Shown in pieces: positions 47,901-59,700 of a DNA stretch of 64,000 bases. The notes beneath the pieces were generated by a model. That model did not search any database. It was not told the origin of the DNA and was given only the letters and a program-made list of their open reading frames with translations. Source of the stretch: Tetrapisispora phaffii CBS 4417 (taxonomy: Eukaryota; Ascomycota; Saccharomycetes; Saccharomycetales; Saccharomycetaceae); contig NC_016527.1 of assembly GCF_000236905.1 (NCBI RefSeq), positions 1 to 64,000 on the forward strand, in the 5' to 3' direction. Positions within the stretch are counted from its first letter, which is position 1; each line of letters starts with the position of its first letter. The position numbers were made by a program, and so were the translations under genes.

Positions 47901-48214
47901 GCGTGCTGTGCGTGTGGCATACCCCATTTCTTTTTCGTCTACCCTTATTTTCTGGAATTTCTCCCTCTGGGAGTAAGGCAAATCATGCAAATCATTTTCT
48001 CATTAATATATAAAGCACAGGTTTTTTAAAACAAAAATTATTTCCTGCACTCTCTGATCCCCGAACTACTGTTTGAAACACACACACCACATCGCATCGA
48101 CTAGCGCACTGTGGAATACTCTCAGGTACGTGTGGTTTTGTTTTCATTGTCGTATTCGTGACAGCACTATAACAGCTACTAACCGATACTAGCAGATGCA
48201 CAGAACAGTTTGCT

Positions 48215-51200
48215 ATGCTACTACAACCGACTCTCTCAGAATGCCATCGCGTGCGGAACAGCAGCGTCCTGCGTTGTCGCGGGGGCAAAGGTGCCGCTTC
48301 AACCCTGTTTAGGTCTTCGATAATAATGCATGGAGGTATAATAGCCGCCGAAGACAATGACGGTGACGGTGACGATGATGCGCTTTTCGACAACAACATG
48401 TACATGCTTGACCTAATCAGCCGTAAGTGGAGAGTGTTGGACCAGATAGACACTGCAACAGCCGCGCCTCGGTCAAGGTGCCGCCATTCAATTGTCGGAT
48501 GCGGGTCGTCTTTCTTTTTCTTCGGCGGAATAACAAAACACCAAACAACAAACGAAAATATAATCACTAACGAACTATGGGAGTTACAGTTTTCTGCTAC
48601 CAACAAAGTCTCTTGGAAAAAACACAATGTACCATCTTTTGTTGAGAAAAAATTTGATTGTAAAATAATAGCATTGAATGACAGCGAAGAAGCTTTTGAT
48701 TCAAAACTTCTAATCGTAGGAGGTAAACTTCACCGACACGCCAACACCCACAACAGTAGCAACAAAATAGATATCTTCAATGTAACCAGAAAAAAATGGG
48801 AAAAACCGATTTTACTCGCAACAATAGATGCGCGCTTTGCCTCGGCAGGCGGTTTGTTTGTTAACACCGAAAATTCAGTCATATTCGAAAATATGCTGTG
48901 TTTCTACGATTGTGAGAGTTCAAGTATTTTTAAAATAAGATTAGATCATTGCAGTAAAACAGAAGCACAAGTGTCAGAACAATTGGTCGAGACAGTGAAT
49001 TTACCTATCCATCTTGCAGGTAATACTTCTGGCACAATATACAAAAATAGTTTTTTATTAGCAGGGCATGATAAAATAACAAATGGTTTTATTTGTCTTG
49101 CACTGGATTTGGTCACAAATCGTCTACTGCAGATTAATACACACTGCCCTTGTAATTTGAACGATCATGATTATCTAAAAATTTTTATGTGGACGTCGCA
49201 TTTTCAAATCGTTTGCCTCGGACGTGGTAAAAGTGACGTTGAAAAAACTCGTCATCGTGACGACATAAATAAGAATAATGACGCGAAACAAAACACTAAG
49301 AAAAATCTAAATGTACTCTTGACGTTGACTTTACCGTTTTTACAGAGAAGTATGCTGTACAGAAAGACAATCAAACCTGTAAATAATACAATTGTTAAAG
49401 AAAACTTGATGGATGATAATAAAACCATCAATGAGAATGATGATGAAACAACTACTAATAACACATATCAAGAAGGCGAAGAAATAAACAAATATTTCGA
49501 TTTAAACATCAATAGGAAACAAATTCCAGATAAAAAAGAACATATTGCGTCAACCATTCCAGCATCTCAATTCGCAAAATATGTTCAGTATATTGAATCT
49601 CCAGCTTCTATAGAACTAAACGAACCCGCATTAAATGAAAATAATGATTCTTTTAATCAATGGTTTCATCCTCGTCAAAAATCCCGAGCAAATACAATTA
49701 CAAAATCAAGGAGTAGCGATGTCGAAATGAATGTAAATACAATTTACAATACTACTCCGGTCAAAAATAATTCAGTTTTCCCTGTTTATGCAATGGTACT
49801 AGGAAAAGATATGTTTGACGTCTTTGGAAGATCACTAGCAGATTTCGAATTAATTTCAAAAGATGGTGACACTATTTTAGCACCAACAGAATTATTAAGG
49901 AAAAGATGGGGCAGATATTTCGATTTTTTACTGACAACAGGAATTTCTGGTGTTACAAAGCAATATCAAAAGTTTAACTCTAATGATAATGAGGGAATGA
50001 TTCATTCTTCAAATTCAAATGCCGTGACTATAACCTCTCTTGATAAAAATAATCCAATAGCTAACAGAGCTGCAGAAGAAAATTTTGAATCAAACCCAGT
50101 TGATATTACTAACAGTTGTAAGTCTGATGGAAGTATGAAGCTTAAATCCAATTATTCCATTCAGTCTCTTTCAAATAAACTAGAGTCCAATATAGAGGAA
50201 CCTGTAAATATTGAAACAATGGAAACTAACGGGATGGTATTCAGAGTACCATTTCAAGATAATATAACAAAGAAAGATCCTCCTTTAAAGAGTTCAGAAG
50301 GTATGTTTCTGACGGGAGCTTTTTCATTAAGCTCCCCAAGCCGTTATAAAGGAAAAGTGGAAAACAATTATATTAATGGTCATGTATTTTCCGATGACAA
50401 CGGTAAAATGAAGTCAAGATCAGCTTCTTCCTTATCTAACCATAGTAATTTATCTCCTGAAGTTAAGTCATTAGGAAGACCAAGTAATAGCCAGAATACT
50501 TCCAATTTCATGAGGACCCCTGGTTTTAGTTATGCTGGCCAGAATAACGACGAGTGCAATCTAGTAGATTCATTAACTGTAAAACTACCTGACGCTTCCG
50601 AACCACCAACTATTCCATTGGTGCCAGTTCCAACAGTACCACCACGGGCCTCTATTCAATCTAGCCTACCAAAGTTAAATAGTGACGCCGGACCTCTAAC
50701 TTTTTGTGACTGGTTTAAACAAGGCTCAATATCTTCAAATCATTCGATTAATGGATTAAAAGAAATTGTAGCGGACTATTCTCCAAGAGGATCGCGATGT
50801 ATCTCTTCAGGTCAATTTGGTCTCGCTGATCACTCTGATACAATGAGTTCATCAACAGGCAATAATTCTTCTCGCAGGAACACTTTTTCCTCAAGAACAA
50901 ACCTCATGGATAGAAGGAGTTCCATTAGAACCAACCAGTCCAGATCTATAGGGTCTGCCTCGTCTATTGTGAGCTCCGGTGCTTCCGCAAGCTCCGAAAG
51001 TAGCTTAGGTGATGCTACAGATTATACCTTAGATCTAGATCCACTTTTCACTCCACGAGGGTTATATCTGCCTTGGTCTACTGCTACAGTTGAATCATTT
51101 ACAGAATTTTTTTTCACAGGAAGGGTTAATGCTAATTGTCCTGTACGTACAGTTATTTTAGACTTACTTGTGGTTTCGAAACTCTACGAGGTTCCATTAT

Positions 51201-52654
51201 TATATTCTTTAACTGTGGAAGCACTATTTACTATTTTAATAGAGAAGAAGGCAAATTTGAAATGGCAATGCCATCTTTATAAATCTACATTTGAAAACGT
51301 AGTTAACAAATATTGTGAAAGAGATGTCGAAAGATCTAGTAATGTCTTAAGAAATAACAAGTTATACCAGAGTATCTTAAAAATATTGGAGTCAGCTGAA
51401 GAATTAGATGATGGGTTTTACAGCAATGAAATCAGCAGAAGGTTATCATCAATTGTGTCCCAAAACAACAATCACAAAGAAGAATTGGAGTCGTCTGTAA
51501 ATTCTCAATCAAGCGTACAAAATCCAACAAGCTCAAATGATCAAAATGATCTGGAAGAGAGATCAAGTTTGAAAACAGCTAGCAATTTATCGTCAAGAAG
51601 AACATCATCATGTAACAGAGAACCATTCGATACTGCAAGTGAATCAAATGTAAATAATGTGGAAAATGCTGACATTTCTGATCAGCAGAGTCACGACCCA
51701 ATTTTATCCGAGAGTAAAGCAAATGACGATGTAGACCAGTTAACGAAATATTTGAAGCGAGTCCCAGATGCATCAATTAGTGATAAAGAAACTCAGAAGC
51801 TGAATGAACAGTTATTTTCATTGAGTTCCGAGTTTTCTCAAATAGACTTCGAAGATTTAGATGATACTGATTCTTTTCTCTCTGATTTGGAATTAGATAT
51901 ACAAAACCAGCCCGATATAAAAATAGATGACTTGCTTGATGATGATCAAGAGTCAGAAATAGTAAGTCAGCAGAATAAGTTGACTGATTTAGATGAATTA
52001 GACCCCCTTCTGCAAGTGAAAACAACGCACTCTGAAGTAAATTTAGAAACCATTCATAACGATAATGCTAAACCGTCAATGGAATCCAAATACATAAAAA
52101 AACAGCCCAAGCAATATAACAACTCACATTTACTTTCACTGGACTATTTTATATGTAATAATGCGGTGCCGGCAGATGATTCTCTTATCTTTCAGATTTA
52201 TAAGAAAGCGGTTTTGGTTAATGACTTGAGATTGATGATAAGCTGTGTCGATTGTCTAGATATATCTAAGCGTTTGAATGTGGTCAGTAAATCTATTGAC
52301 GAGGAAATAAAACAAATTGATTCTACAATGAAAGTATTTGAAGATCCCCTAAGTTGGAGACAATATCCAAGAAAAACCAAATCTTCGGATTCAGGTTACA
52401 TACTAAAAAAAGACTATAAATATGGAATGCGAAGGAGTACACAACCAGACTCGTCTGAATTTAGTACTTCAAAGAATACACGGAAAGATAATAGCAGAAG
52501 CACCATGAGTAACTTGTATTCCCAAAAAGAAAAAGATAATGACACTAAATTCAATGAAGCTAAGAAGCACCCATTCCTAAAACCATCAGAGAAAAAACAT
52601 ACGAGAAAGAGGCCAGTGACTTCACCGTTCTCATTCTTTTCGAAGAATAAATGA
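48215..52654 (+). CDS. Kelch-repeat regulator of the Pmd1/Mds3 family
   Basis: 1479 residues (Mds3 about 1487, Pmd1 about 1753). The N-terminal third has kelch-like strands (IIMHGGI, MYMLDLISRKWRVL, SFFFFGGITK, LLIVGGKLH). A conserved central region around 520-572 (FPVYAMVLGKDMFDVFGRSL) precedes a Ser/Asn-rich linker and a second conserved block at about 949-1000 (GLYLPWSTATVESFTEFFFT). The rest is low-complexity, ending in a basic tail. These paralogues act in the TOR/pH pathway and repress early meiotic genes; they are whole-genome-duplicates in S. cerevisiae (PMD1 YER132C, MDS3 YGL197W). The gene is divergent from GLC7 as PMD1 is, and next to GCN1 as MDS3 nearly is, so I do not choose between names. 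Confidence 0.88.
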   Translation: MLLQPTLSECHRVRNSSVLRCRGGKGAASTLFRSSIIMHGGIIAAEDNDGDGDDDALFDNNMYMLDLISRKWRVLDQIDTATAAPRSRCRHSIVGCGSSFFFFGGITKHQTTNENIITNELWELQFSATNKVSWKKHNVPSFVEKKFDCKIIALNDSEEAFDSKLLIVGGKLHRHANTHNSSNKIDIFNVTRKKWEKPILLATIDARFASAGGLFVNTENSVIFENMLCFYDCESSSIFKIRLDHCSKTEAQVSEQLVETVNLPIHLAGNTSGTIYKNSFLLAGHDKITNGFICLALDLVTNRLLQINTHCPCNLNDHDYLKIFMWTSHFQIVCLGRGKSDVEKTRHRDDINKNNDAKQNTKKNLNVLLTLTLPFLQRSMLYRKTIKPVNNTIVKENLMDDNKTINENDDETTTNNTYQEGEEINKYFDLNINRKQIPDKKEHIASTIPASQFAKYVQYIESPASIELNEPALNENNDSFNQWFHPRQKSRANTITKSRSSDVEMNVNTIYNTTPVKNNSVFPVYAMVLGKDMFDVFGRSLADFELISKDGDTILAPTELLRKRWGRYFDFLLTTGISGVTKQYQKFNSNDNEGMIHSSNSNAVTITSLDKNNPIANRAAEENFESNPVDITNSCKSDGSMKLKSNYSIQSLSNKLESNIEEPVNIETMETNGMVFRVPFQDNITKKDPPLKSSEGMFLTGAFSLSSPSRYKGKVENNYINGHVFSDDNGKMKSRSASSLSNHSNLSPEVKSLGRPSNSQNTSNFMRTPGFSYAGQNNDECNLVDSLTVKLPDASEPPTIPLVPVPTVPPRASIQSSLPKLNSDAGPLTFCDWFKQGSISSNHSINGLKEIVADYSPRGSRCISSGQFGLADHSDTMSSSTGNNSSRRNTFSSRTNLMDRRSSIRTNQSRSIGSASSIVSSGASASSESSLGDATDYTLDLDPLFTPRGLYLPWSTATVESFTEFFFTGRVNANCPVRTVILDLLVVSKLYEVPLLYSLTVEALFTILIEKKANLKWQCHLYKSTFENVVNKYCERDVERSSNVLRNNKLYQSILKILESAEELDDGFYSNEISRRLSSIVSQNNNHKEELESSVNSQSSVQNPTSSNDQNDLEERSSLKTASNLSSRRTSSCNREPFDTASESNVNNVENADISDQQSHDPILSESKANDDVDQLTKYLKRVPDASISDKETQKLNEQLFSLSSEFSQIDFEDLDDTDSFLSDLELDIQNQPDIKIDDLLDDDQESEIVSQQNKLTDLDELDPLLQVKTTHSEVNLETIHNDNAKPSMESKYIKKQPKQYNNSHLLSLDYFICNNAVPADDSLIFQIYKKAVLVNDLRLMISCVDCLDISKRLNVVSKSIDEEIKQIDSTMKVFEDPLSWRQYPRKTKSSDSGYILKKDYKYGMRRSTQPDSSEFSTSKNTRKDNSRSTMSNLYSQKEKDNDTKFNEAKKHPFLKPSEKKHTRKRPVTSPFSFFSKNK

Positions 52655-53717
52655 TCTATAAGTATATAATCCACTGGTTGCCTTAAAGTACAATGTTAAG
52701 TAGACTTTTATTAATTAATACCAAATGATATTATTAACGTAAATTATATAATATACTCTCATCTAATGAATTAAGTCACTAAGGCATTTAACCCTAAAAG
52801 AAGCGTCTTCAAAACAGATTGTTTTATTTAATTACAATAAGCAAGTACAACAATTAACATAAGATGGCGTAAATGTCAAGCTCTAAACTACAGCTATCCT
52901 GACATATAAGATATTTGTAAATATAGATCGAAAAAAGACATATAACACCCAGGAAGAGCCGATGTTAACCTCTACAATTCAAACGAATCTTAATATAACT
53001 ATTACAATTCATAGAAGACTTCTGGGTTCAAGCAAAATCTTGAAAGAAGTGTATGTTTCACAAACGAAATAACTTGAAAAGTGAATGGTATCCCTAAGTA
53101 TATAGGCAAGACAGTTACTTTATAAGCAAATTCAAAAGACAACGGTGGAAGTTTCAAGCGATTTGTTGATGACCTTAGTCAATAACTAAACCCATTCAAG
53201 TCTAGAAAAACTAAATGCTTAACGTACAAATAAAGAAACTCATCATTAATTTAAGCAAACATCATGAATAACGATTCAATGGTCCAAAACATTCAATTAA
53301 TCGGTATCGAGAGAGAGAGAGAGAGAGAGCAGTTGACCTACCTGTAAAAGTTGTTGTTATCGATATGAAAGCATTTTGAAAATGTTTTCAATTTTTTTTA
53401 TTTTTTTTGATGTTGCGTATGCTAAAAGTACTGAGATTTGTTGAAATTTTTTAATGTGTATGCAAATGATATCAAGAAATATTGTAATGTCAAAGTAACT
53501 TATTTATTAGAAGGTTTCAATGTTTCAATGTTTCAATTAACATATTGCTTGGTTAAACTTACATCTTGTTATTATTCTTATTTGTAAGATATTTTAAGAC
53601 ATATCATAAAACAAAGTACTCGAGAGGTTATAAAGTGAAAGAAAGTGAAAAAACTTTTACATTCTGAACATTGATAGAAAACATTGTATCCATATTATTC
53701 CTTTGTAATTATATACA
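52655..53717. other. Intergenic region between the Pmd1/Mds3 gene and GCN1
   Basis: 1.06 kb with no convincing ORF. S. cerevisiae has DSD1 (YGL196W) between MDS3 and GCN1; I see no remnant of it here. A (GA)n tract lies at 53309-53329. Confidence 0.4.
53309..53329 (+). repeat. (GA)n microsatellite
   Basis: Ten GA units plus a G, in the GCN1 upstream region. Confidence 0.9.
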
Positions 53718-56700
53718 ATGTCCTCAGATACCCCTACTTCCTCGGAATTACAAGATAAGTCCCTTGCTGTTTCTTGGGAAACGTTGTATTCTCAACTTGA
53801 GAGATACTGTTACGATTCTATATTGAATAATAGAATTCCATTTTTAAAGAAAATTAAACAATTACTTGACACTCAAGAAAAAGATAAAAATGTCGAAATT
53901 GATCAATTGAAAGATATTTCAGTTACCTTATTGAACACTTATTCAATATACAATGATTCCAAATCCAAAGCTTTAGTTATTGAGATTTTTGAAAAAATAA
54001 TTAAATTGCAATCTAATTTATTGTCAGTTTATATTAAATTTATTTACGAACATACTCATAAAAAAATTGGTAGCAAAGCTACCGTCGATTACTTGAATTT
54101 ATTAGAATGGGTGAATGCTTTTTACAAGATCATTTATTTCTCCAATGACAGTACTTTGTTTAATGAAAATTACAAAGCATTAATTCAAGCTCACACTACA
54201 GTTACCAATGGTATCGAATTATCATTGAGTAATCATGAGACATCAAACAAGAAAAGTAAAGAAAAACAAAATCAACATAGAAGAAGAATTCGTTACTGCT
54301 CATTACAAAGCACAACAAAAACTTTAACTGAATGTTTCAAAAGTAAAATATTTTCAAATGATATAGCAAGTGAAAGATTATCATTAATGCTTGAAGTTTT
54401 GATTTCAGATTATACTTCCTTATCTCTTTCTTCCACTGGTACCATTTTCTTATTAGGTTCTATAACTAAGTCCTGTGTCCAATTACAAATTAGTAAACCG
54501 GTTCTTTTCAATAATTTAAAGGAAAACTATGTTGAAAAATTCTGTGATTTTATTGGAAAAGAAGTCATTTTAGGTAAAAATGTACCAAGTGATTTTTGTG
54601 TTGATGTATCATTACGATCTTTCTTCAATGAGTTCATGACTGACGACTTAGTGATTAAATACATAGTTCCATCATTGGAAAAGATAAATTTGAGAGCTCC
54701 AGCATTGGGTTTTAGTTTACTACGTGAATTGTATAACTCTCTCAACTCACAGAAAGTAAATATTTTAAACATCCACAAGTCCACTAAACTAATCACTCAA
54801 TGTTTCTCATCTTTGAAAAGTTCTAAAGAGACAGTCAGATTAGTTGCACTAGAAGCTATTTTAAGTTTACTAAATTCTATCTCTAAAGACAATTATAATG
54901 CTGACGATTTACATTTCTTAATAAATGAACTATTCAAGAATATTAAGTCAAATTTAAATGCTGATTACAAGATAGTTGCCTCCAAGATCTTCATTAATGT
55001 CCCAACATTTGAAAAATCATCATCTGATAATATCGTTAATGGATTATTACCATACATTTCCAAGGAATCAAACGAAGCTGCCTTAAAATATTTATTAGGT
55101 GCGTTTTTCACTCACTATTTCTCATTGAATGAGAATGTAGACGTTGTCAATAAAACAATAACTACTGGTTTCAATGAAAAGAAAATTAACTTGAAGAAAA
55201 TTTGGTTCATTGAATTTATGCTATCTTCCCAAAATATGTCTAGCGACATGATTAATAATTTTATTGAGCCTTTACTGGAATTCATAAAAGATACATTTGA
55301 GCATTCAAATAAGAATAACCAAAGTGCGATCTTAGGATGTTTTACTTTTATCAATCAAGTTTATAAACTCAATTTGGAAGACACTATAATGTCAATTAAT
55401 AACATTTTTGAAAACTTGGATGATAAACTATCAATCGGCAACGCTATTCTACAGATTACATTAACAACAGCTTTGAGCTCCGTTGAAAGATTATTAGCAG
55501 TGCAACTAACACATGACTTATTTATTAGATGTCCTGGATTAGTCGGATTATCTATTATAAAATCCCTGGAAGCAAGATTAATTACATCAGAAATTGAGGA
55601 GGATGATCATTTAACTTATAAATTCGTGACTCCACTTTTTAACATCATTTCATCTGAATTAGAGGATAAAGCTATTTCTTCAACATTATTGATTAAGGCT
55701 TTATTAATTTCTCAATATGATCAATTCAGATTAAGGAACGGTTGGGCCGAATTGGTATTACATGCTAAACTAAGCCCTTCTGACATTATTATGGAAAATA
55801 CTAATGAGATTATCGATTCTGTTTTCAATATTTTAGGTAATAAAGAACTAGTGAATACTAACCTTGCGACATGTGCCTTGAAAGCAATTTCGTATGCTGC
55901 TTTTGTTAACCCTACTGCGATTGTTCCACCACTTTCTGAAAAATTGAGCGCAGACTTACAGACCGAAGCCCTTTCTAAACTAACACATCAAGATATACAC
56001 ATTGCTAATGGTACAGAAGGTGAAATGATTATAGATATATTAGACAAAGATATGGCTAAGAAATTGGCTGATAAAAATACCAAAGATTACGAAACCTTAC
56101 AATGGGAGATGAGTATAAGGAAAGAACAAGCAAAGAAAGCCAATAAGAAGTTTACAAAAGAAGAACAAGCTCTAATCAAAGAACAAATAGCTAAGGAATC
56201 AGAAATTAGGAAAAACGTCAATGACATAAAATTCTCATTAAACCGTAGTATTGTAATTATCAATCAACTATCCAAAGATGCCACTTTAGTTGACAATGGA
56301 CGTGATGTTTGGTTTCCTATTGCCGTCTCTTGTTTATTAGAATTAACACAAGAAGCAAACTCTTATCTTCTAGTTGGCCAAAGAGCAATTGACGCATTTT
56401 TATCACTATCTAATGTCGTTAGTGAGAGGTTTGGATTAATAAGATTATTTATTGGTGTAGCAACTCTACGTGTGTGTAACGTTCAAAATATTCCAGAAAA
56501 TTACTTAGAAGAAAAACTAGATGAATTGTTATCGAGGGTCTTATTCAGGATAAAATTTGTTTGCGATCAAATGCCTTTAGATGCTACTAGTTTAACTTAT
56601 TTGCTACCGTTATTAACACATTCATTAGAAGAAGGTAAAAAGGTTGCAGTAAGGAATGCAGATAAGCCTGTTTCAAGAAGCGATTTTGTTGAAGAAGAGA

Positions 56701-59700
56701 CGGAGGAAGAACATTTAATGTTGTCTATGGAAATTATTGGTGTCCATGCCGAAGTTTTTGAAGATCCATCTATTCCAAGAGTACCAATAATGAAAGTTCT
56801 ATTCTCATTACTATCTTTAGCATCAAAAGCTAAGTTAGCTAGAGAGTGTCTAAACGCATTATCTCAGAGCATTTCAGTTTCTCCTACACCAGAGGATTTA
56901 GAGCTTCTATTATCGTCTCTATTATCAGCTAATCCATTTGTTCGTTCAACACTTTTGGAAGCCATTGACAATGAATATGAATTGGCACCTTATATGAAAT
57001 ATTCTACAGAGATATTTATTTGTAGATTTGATTCTGAATCTAATAACCGTGAGTTAGCTAATTTTATTTGGGAGTTTAATAAATTTGAAATCACTGAAGA
57101 AATGATGAATGGATATTTCAATTATTTCTCTCAAACTGACAGTGGTCTGCGATTGTTTACTGCCCAATCTTATACAGCAGCAAGTCATTTATATGCTAAA
57201 GACGATAAAGGTATTTTTGAGGATTGTTTAAGAAAACTAATGGAATTTTACAAAGAAAAGGCAAAACCATTGAAAGATATTATCGATGCGTTTGGTTTAG
57301 TTGAGATACCTGCCTCTGAACGTAAAGATCCATGGGAAGCAAGAAGTACTACGGCTATAGCTTTGAAAGAATTTTCAAATTTAATAACCGAAGATGGAAA
57401 TACAGTTATTGAAGTCATTGAATTCTTAGCTAATGATGGTCCCCTGGGTGACCGAAATTCTTTAGTTCGTCAAGAAATGAAAGAGACTAGTATTGAAGTA
57501 ATTACGATGCACGGTGCTGAGAAGGTAGAAGAATTAATTCCAATTTTTGAAATAGCAATTCAAAATGCCAAAGAATCTTCTGTTAAAGAAAATGTTATCA
57601 TTTCATATGGTTCCTTAGCAAGACATTTAGAATCTACCGATGGTAGAATACATACGATCGTTAAACAATTGCTAGATACATTAGATACACCATCGAAACA
57701 AGTTCAACAAGCTGTAGCTGAATGTTTATCAACCTTAGTGTTTTTATTCAGAAGTCAAGTTAAAGAATATGTTAATGTACTTATGGAGAAGAATTTAGAT
57801 TCCTCTCTTCCTAAGGCTATTCGTCAAGGTTCTGCATGGGGTATTGCTGGTTTGGTTAAAGGTTATGGTATTGCTGCTTTATCTGAGTTTGATATCATTA
57901 GATACTTAATTGAGGCAGCTGAAAACAAAAAAGATCCAATCAAGCGCGAGTCTACTGCTTATTCCTTTGAGTATTTATCGAAAATTTTGGGTAAATTTTT
58001 TGAGCCATATGTTATTGAAGTTCTTCCAATTATTTTAAAGAATTTGGGTGATTCTGTCCCTGAAGTTCGTGATGCGACCGCAGATGCTACAAGAGCAATC
58101 ATGGCTAATACTACCGGTTTTGGTGTTAAAAAATTAATTCCTGTAGCTGTCTCTAACCTAGAGGACATGGCTTGGAGAACAAAGAGAGGTTCTGTCGAAT
58201 TATTAGGTAATATGGCTTATTTGGATCCTGCTCAATTATCCAGCTCATTATCAATTATTGTACCAGAAATTGTTGCTGTTTTAAATGATTCACATAAAGA
58301 AGTTCGTAAATCTGCAGATGAATCGTTAAAGAGATTCGGTGAAGTTATTAGAAATCCAGAAATTCAAAAGTTAGTTCCTACTTTACTTAAGGCTATTGGT
58401 GATCCAACTAAGTATACTGATGAAGCCTTAGATGCCTTAATACAAACTCAATTTGTCCATTACATTGATGGCCCATCGTTAGCATTGATCATTCATATCA
58501 TCCATCGTGGTATGCATGAAAGATCAGCGAACACTAAGAGAAAGGCATGTAAGATTGTTGGTAATATGTCTATTTTAGTTGATACAAAGGATTTGATCCC
58601 TTACCTACAGCAATTAATCAATGAGGTTGAAATCGCTATGGTTGATCCTGTTCCAAATACAAGAGCGACCGCAGCTCGTGCCTTAGGTGCTCTTGTTGAA
58701 AGGTTAGGTGAAGAACAATTCCCAGGTTTGATTCCACGTTTATTGGGAACCTTAAGTGATGAAGCTAAATCAGGGGATCGTCTTGGTTCTGCGCAAGCGC
58801 TTTCGGAAGTTATCAGTGGTCTTGGTATTAGTAAATTAGAAGAATTATTACCAACTATTATTGATGGTGCCACTAGTTTCCGTCCCTATGTTAGAGAAGG
58901 TTTTATGCCAATGCTATTATTTTTACCAGTGTGTTTTGGTGCCCAATTTGCGTCTTACATTAATCAAATAATTCAGCCAATTTTAGCAGGTTTAGCTGAC
59001 ACTGACGAGAATATTCAAGATACTGCATTAAAAGCTGGTAAACTAATTGTCAAGAACTATGCAACAAAAGCTATTGATTTGTTATTACCAGAGTTAGAAA
59101 TTGGTATGTTTGATGAAAATGAGCGTATTCGTTTGTCATCGGTACAACTTACTGGTGAATTGTTATTCCAAGTCACTGGTATTTCCTCAAAGAATGAGTT
59201 CGATGAAGATGAAGGAGATTACTCCGGTGAAGTTTCTAAAAAGATGGTTGATGTTTTAGGTGAAGATCGTCGTAACAGAATCTTATCAGCTTTGTTTGTT
59301 TGTAGAAATGATACGTCTGGTGTTGTTCGTGCTAGTACCGTCGATATTTGGAAAGCTATTGTTCCTAACACTCCACGTGCAGTTAAAGAAATTTTACCAG
59401 TATTGACAAATATGATAGTAGCAAATTTAGCTTCCAGTTCCAAATCTTTAAGAAATATTGCTGCAAATACTTTGGGCGACTTAAGTCGTCGTGTTGGTGG
59501 TAATGCCATGGCGCAATTGTTACCAACTCTTGAAAACTCATTAGATGAATCCGCTTCCGAAGATTCTAGACAAGGTGTCTGTGTGGCCCTAACTGCATTG
59601 ATAGAGCCATCATCCCCAGAATCCTTGGAACAATATCAAGATGCTATTGTCACGATTTTACGTAAGACTTTGACAGATAACTGTGATACTGTGAGACAAT

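Larger units (their letters stand above)
46904..48214. other. Divergent GLC7-PMD1 intergenic region with simple repeats and a G-rich island
   Basis: 1.3 kb with strong internal contrast. A nine-G run followed by AGGGG lies at 46973-46986, 70 bp from the GLC7 ATG. CA and TA repeats span 47150-47335. A 32-bp imperfect hairpin lies at 47432-47463. A GC-rich island spans 47455-47900. Several ORFs over the island are open only because GC-rich DNA has few stops. Confidence 0.5.

Noticed and set aside
47462..48013. 183-codon ORF over the GLC7-PMD1 intergenic region
   Set aside because: It is open because the island is GC-rich and poor in stop words; overlapping long frames exist on both strands and the peptide is Cys/Arg/Gly-biased without domains.
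47992..48627. 211-codon minus-strand ORF overlapping the start of the Pmd1/Mds3-type gene
   Set aside because: Antisense shadow of a gene with kelch motifs in the sense frame; no family features.
52655..53717. Searched for a relic of DSD1 (YGL196W) between the Pmd1/Mds3-type gene and GCN1
   Set aside because: No frame with recognisable homology was visible on either strand.
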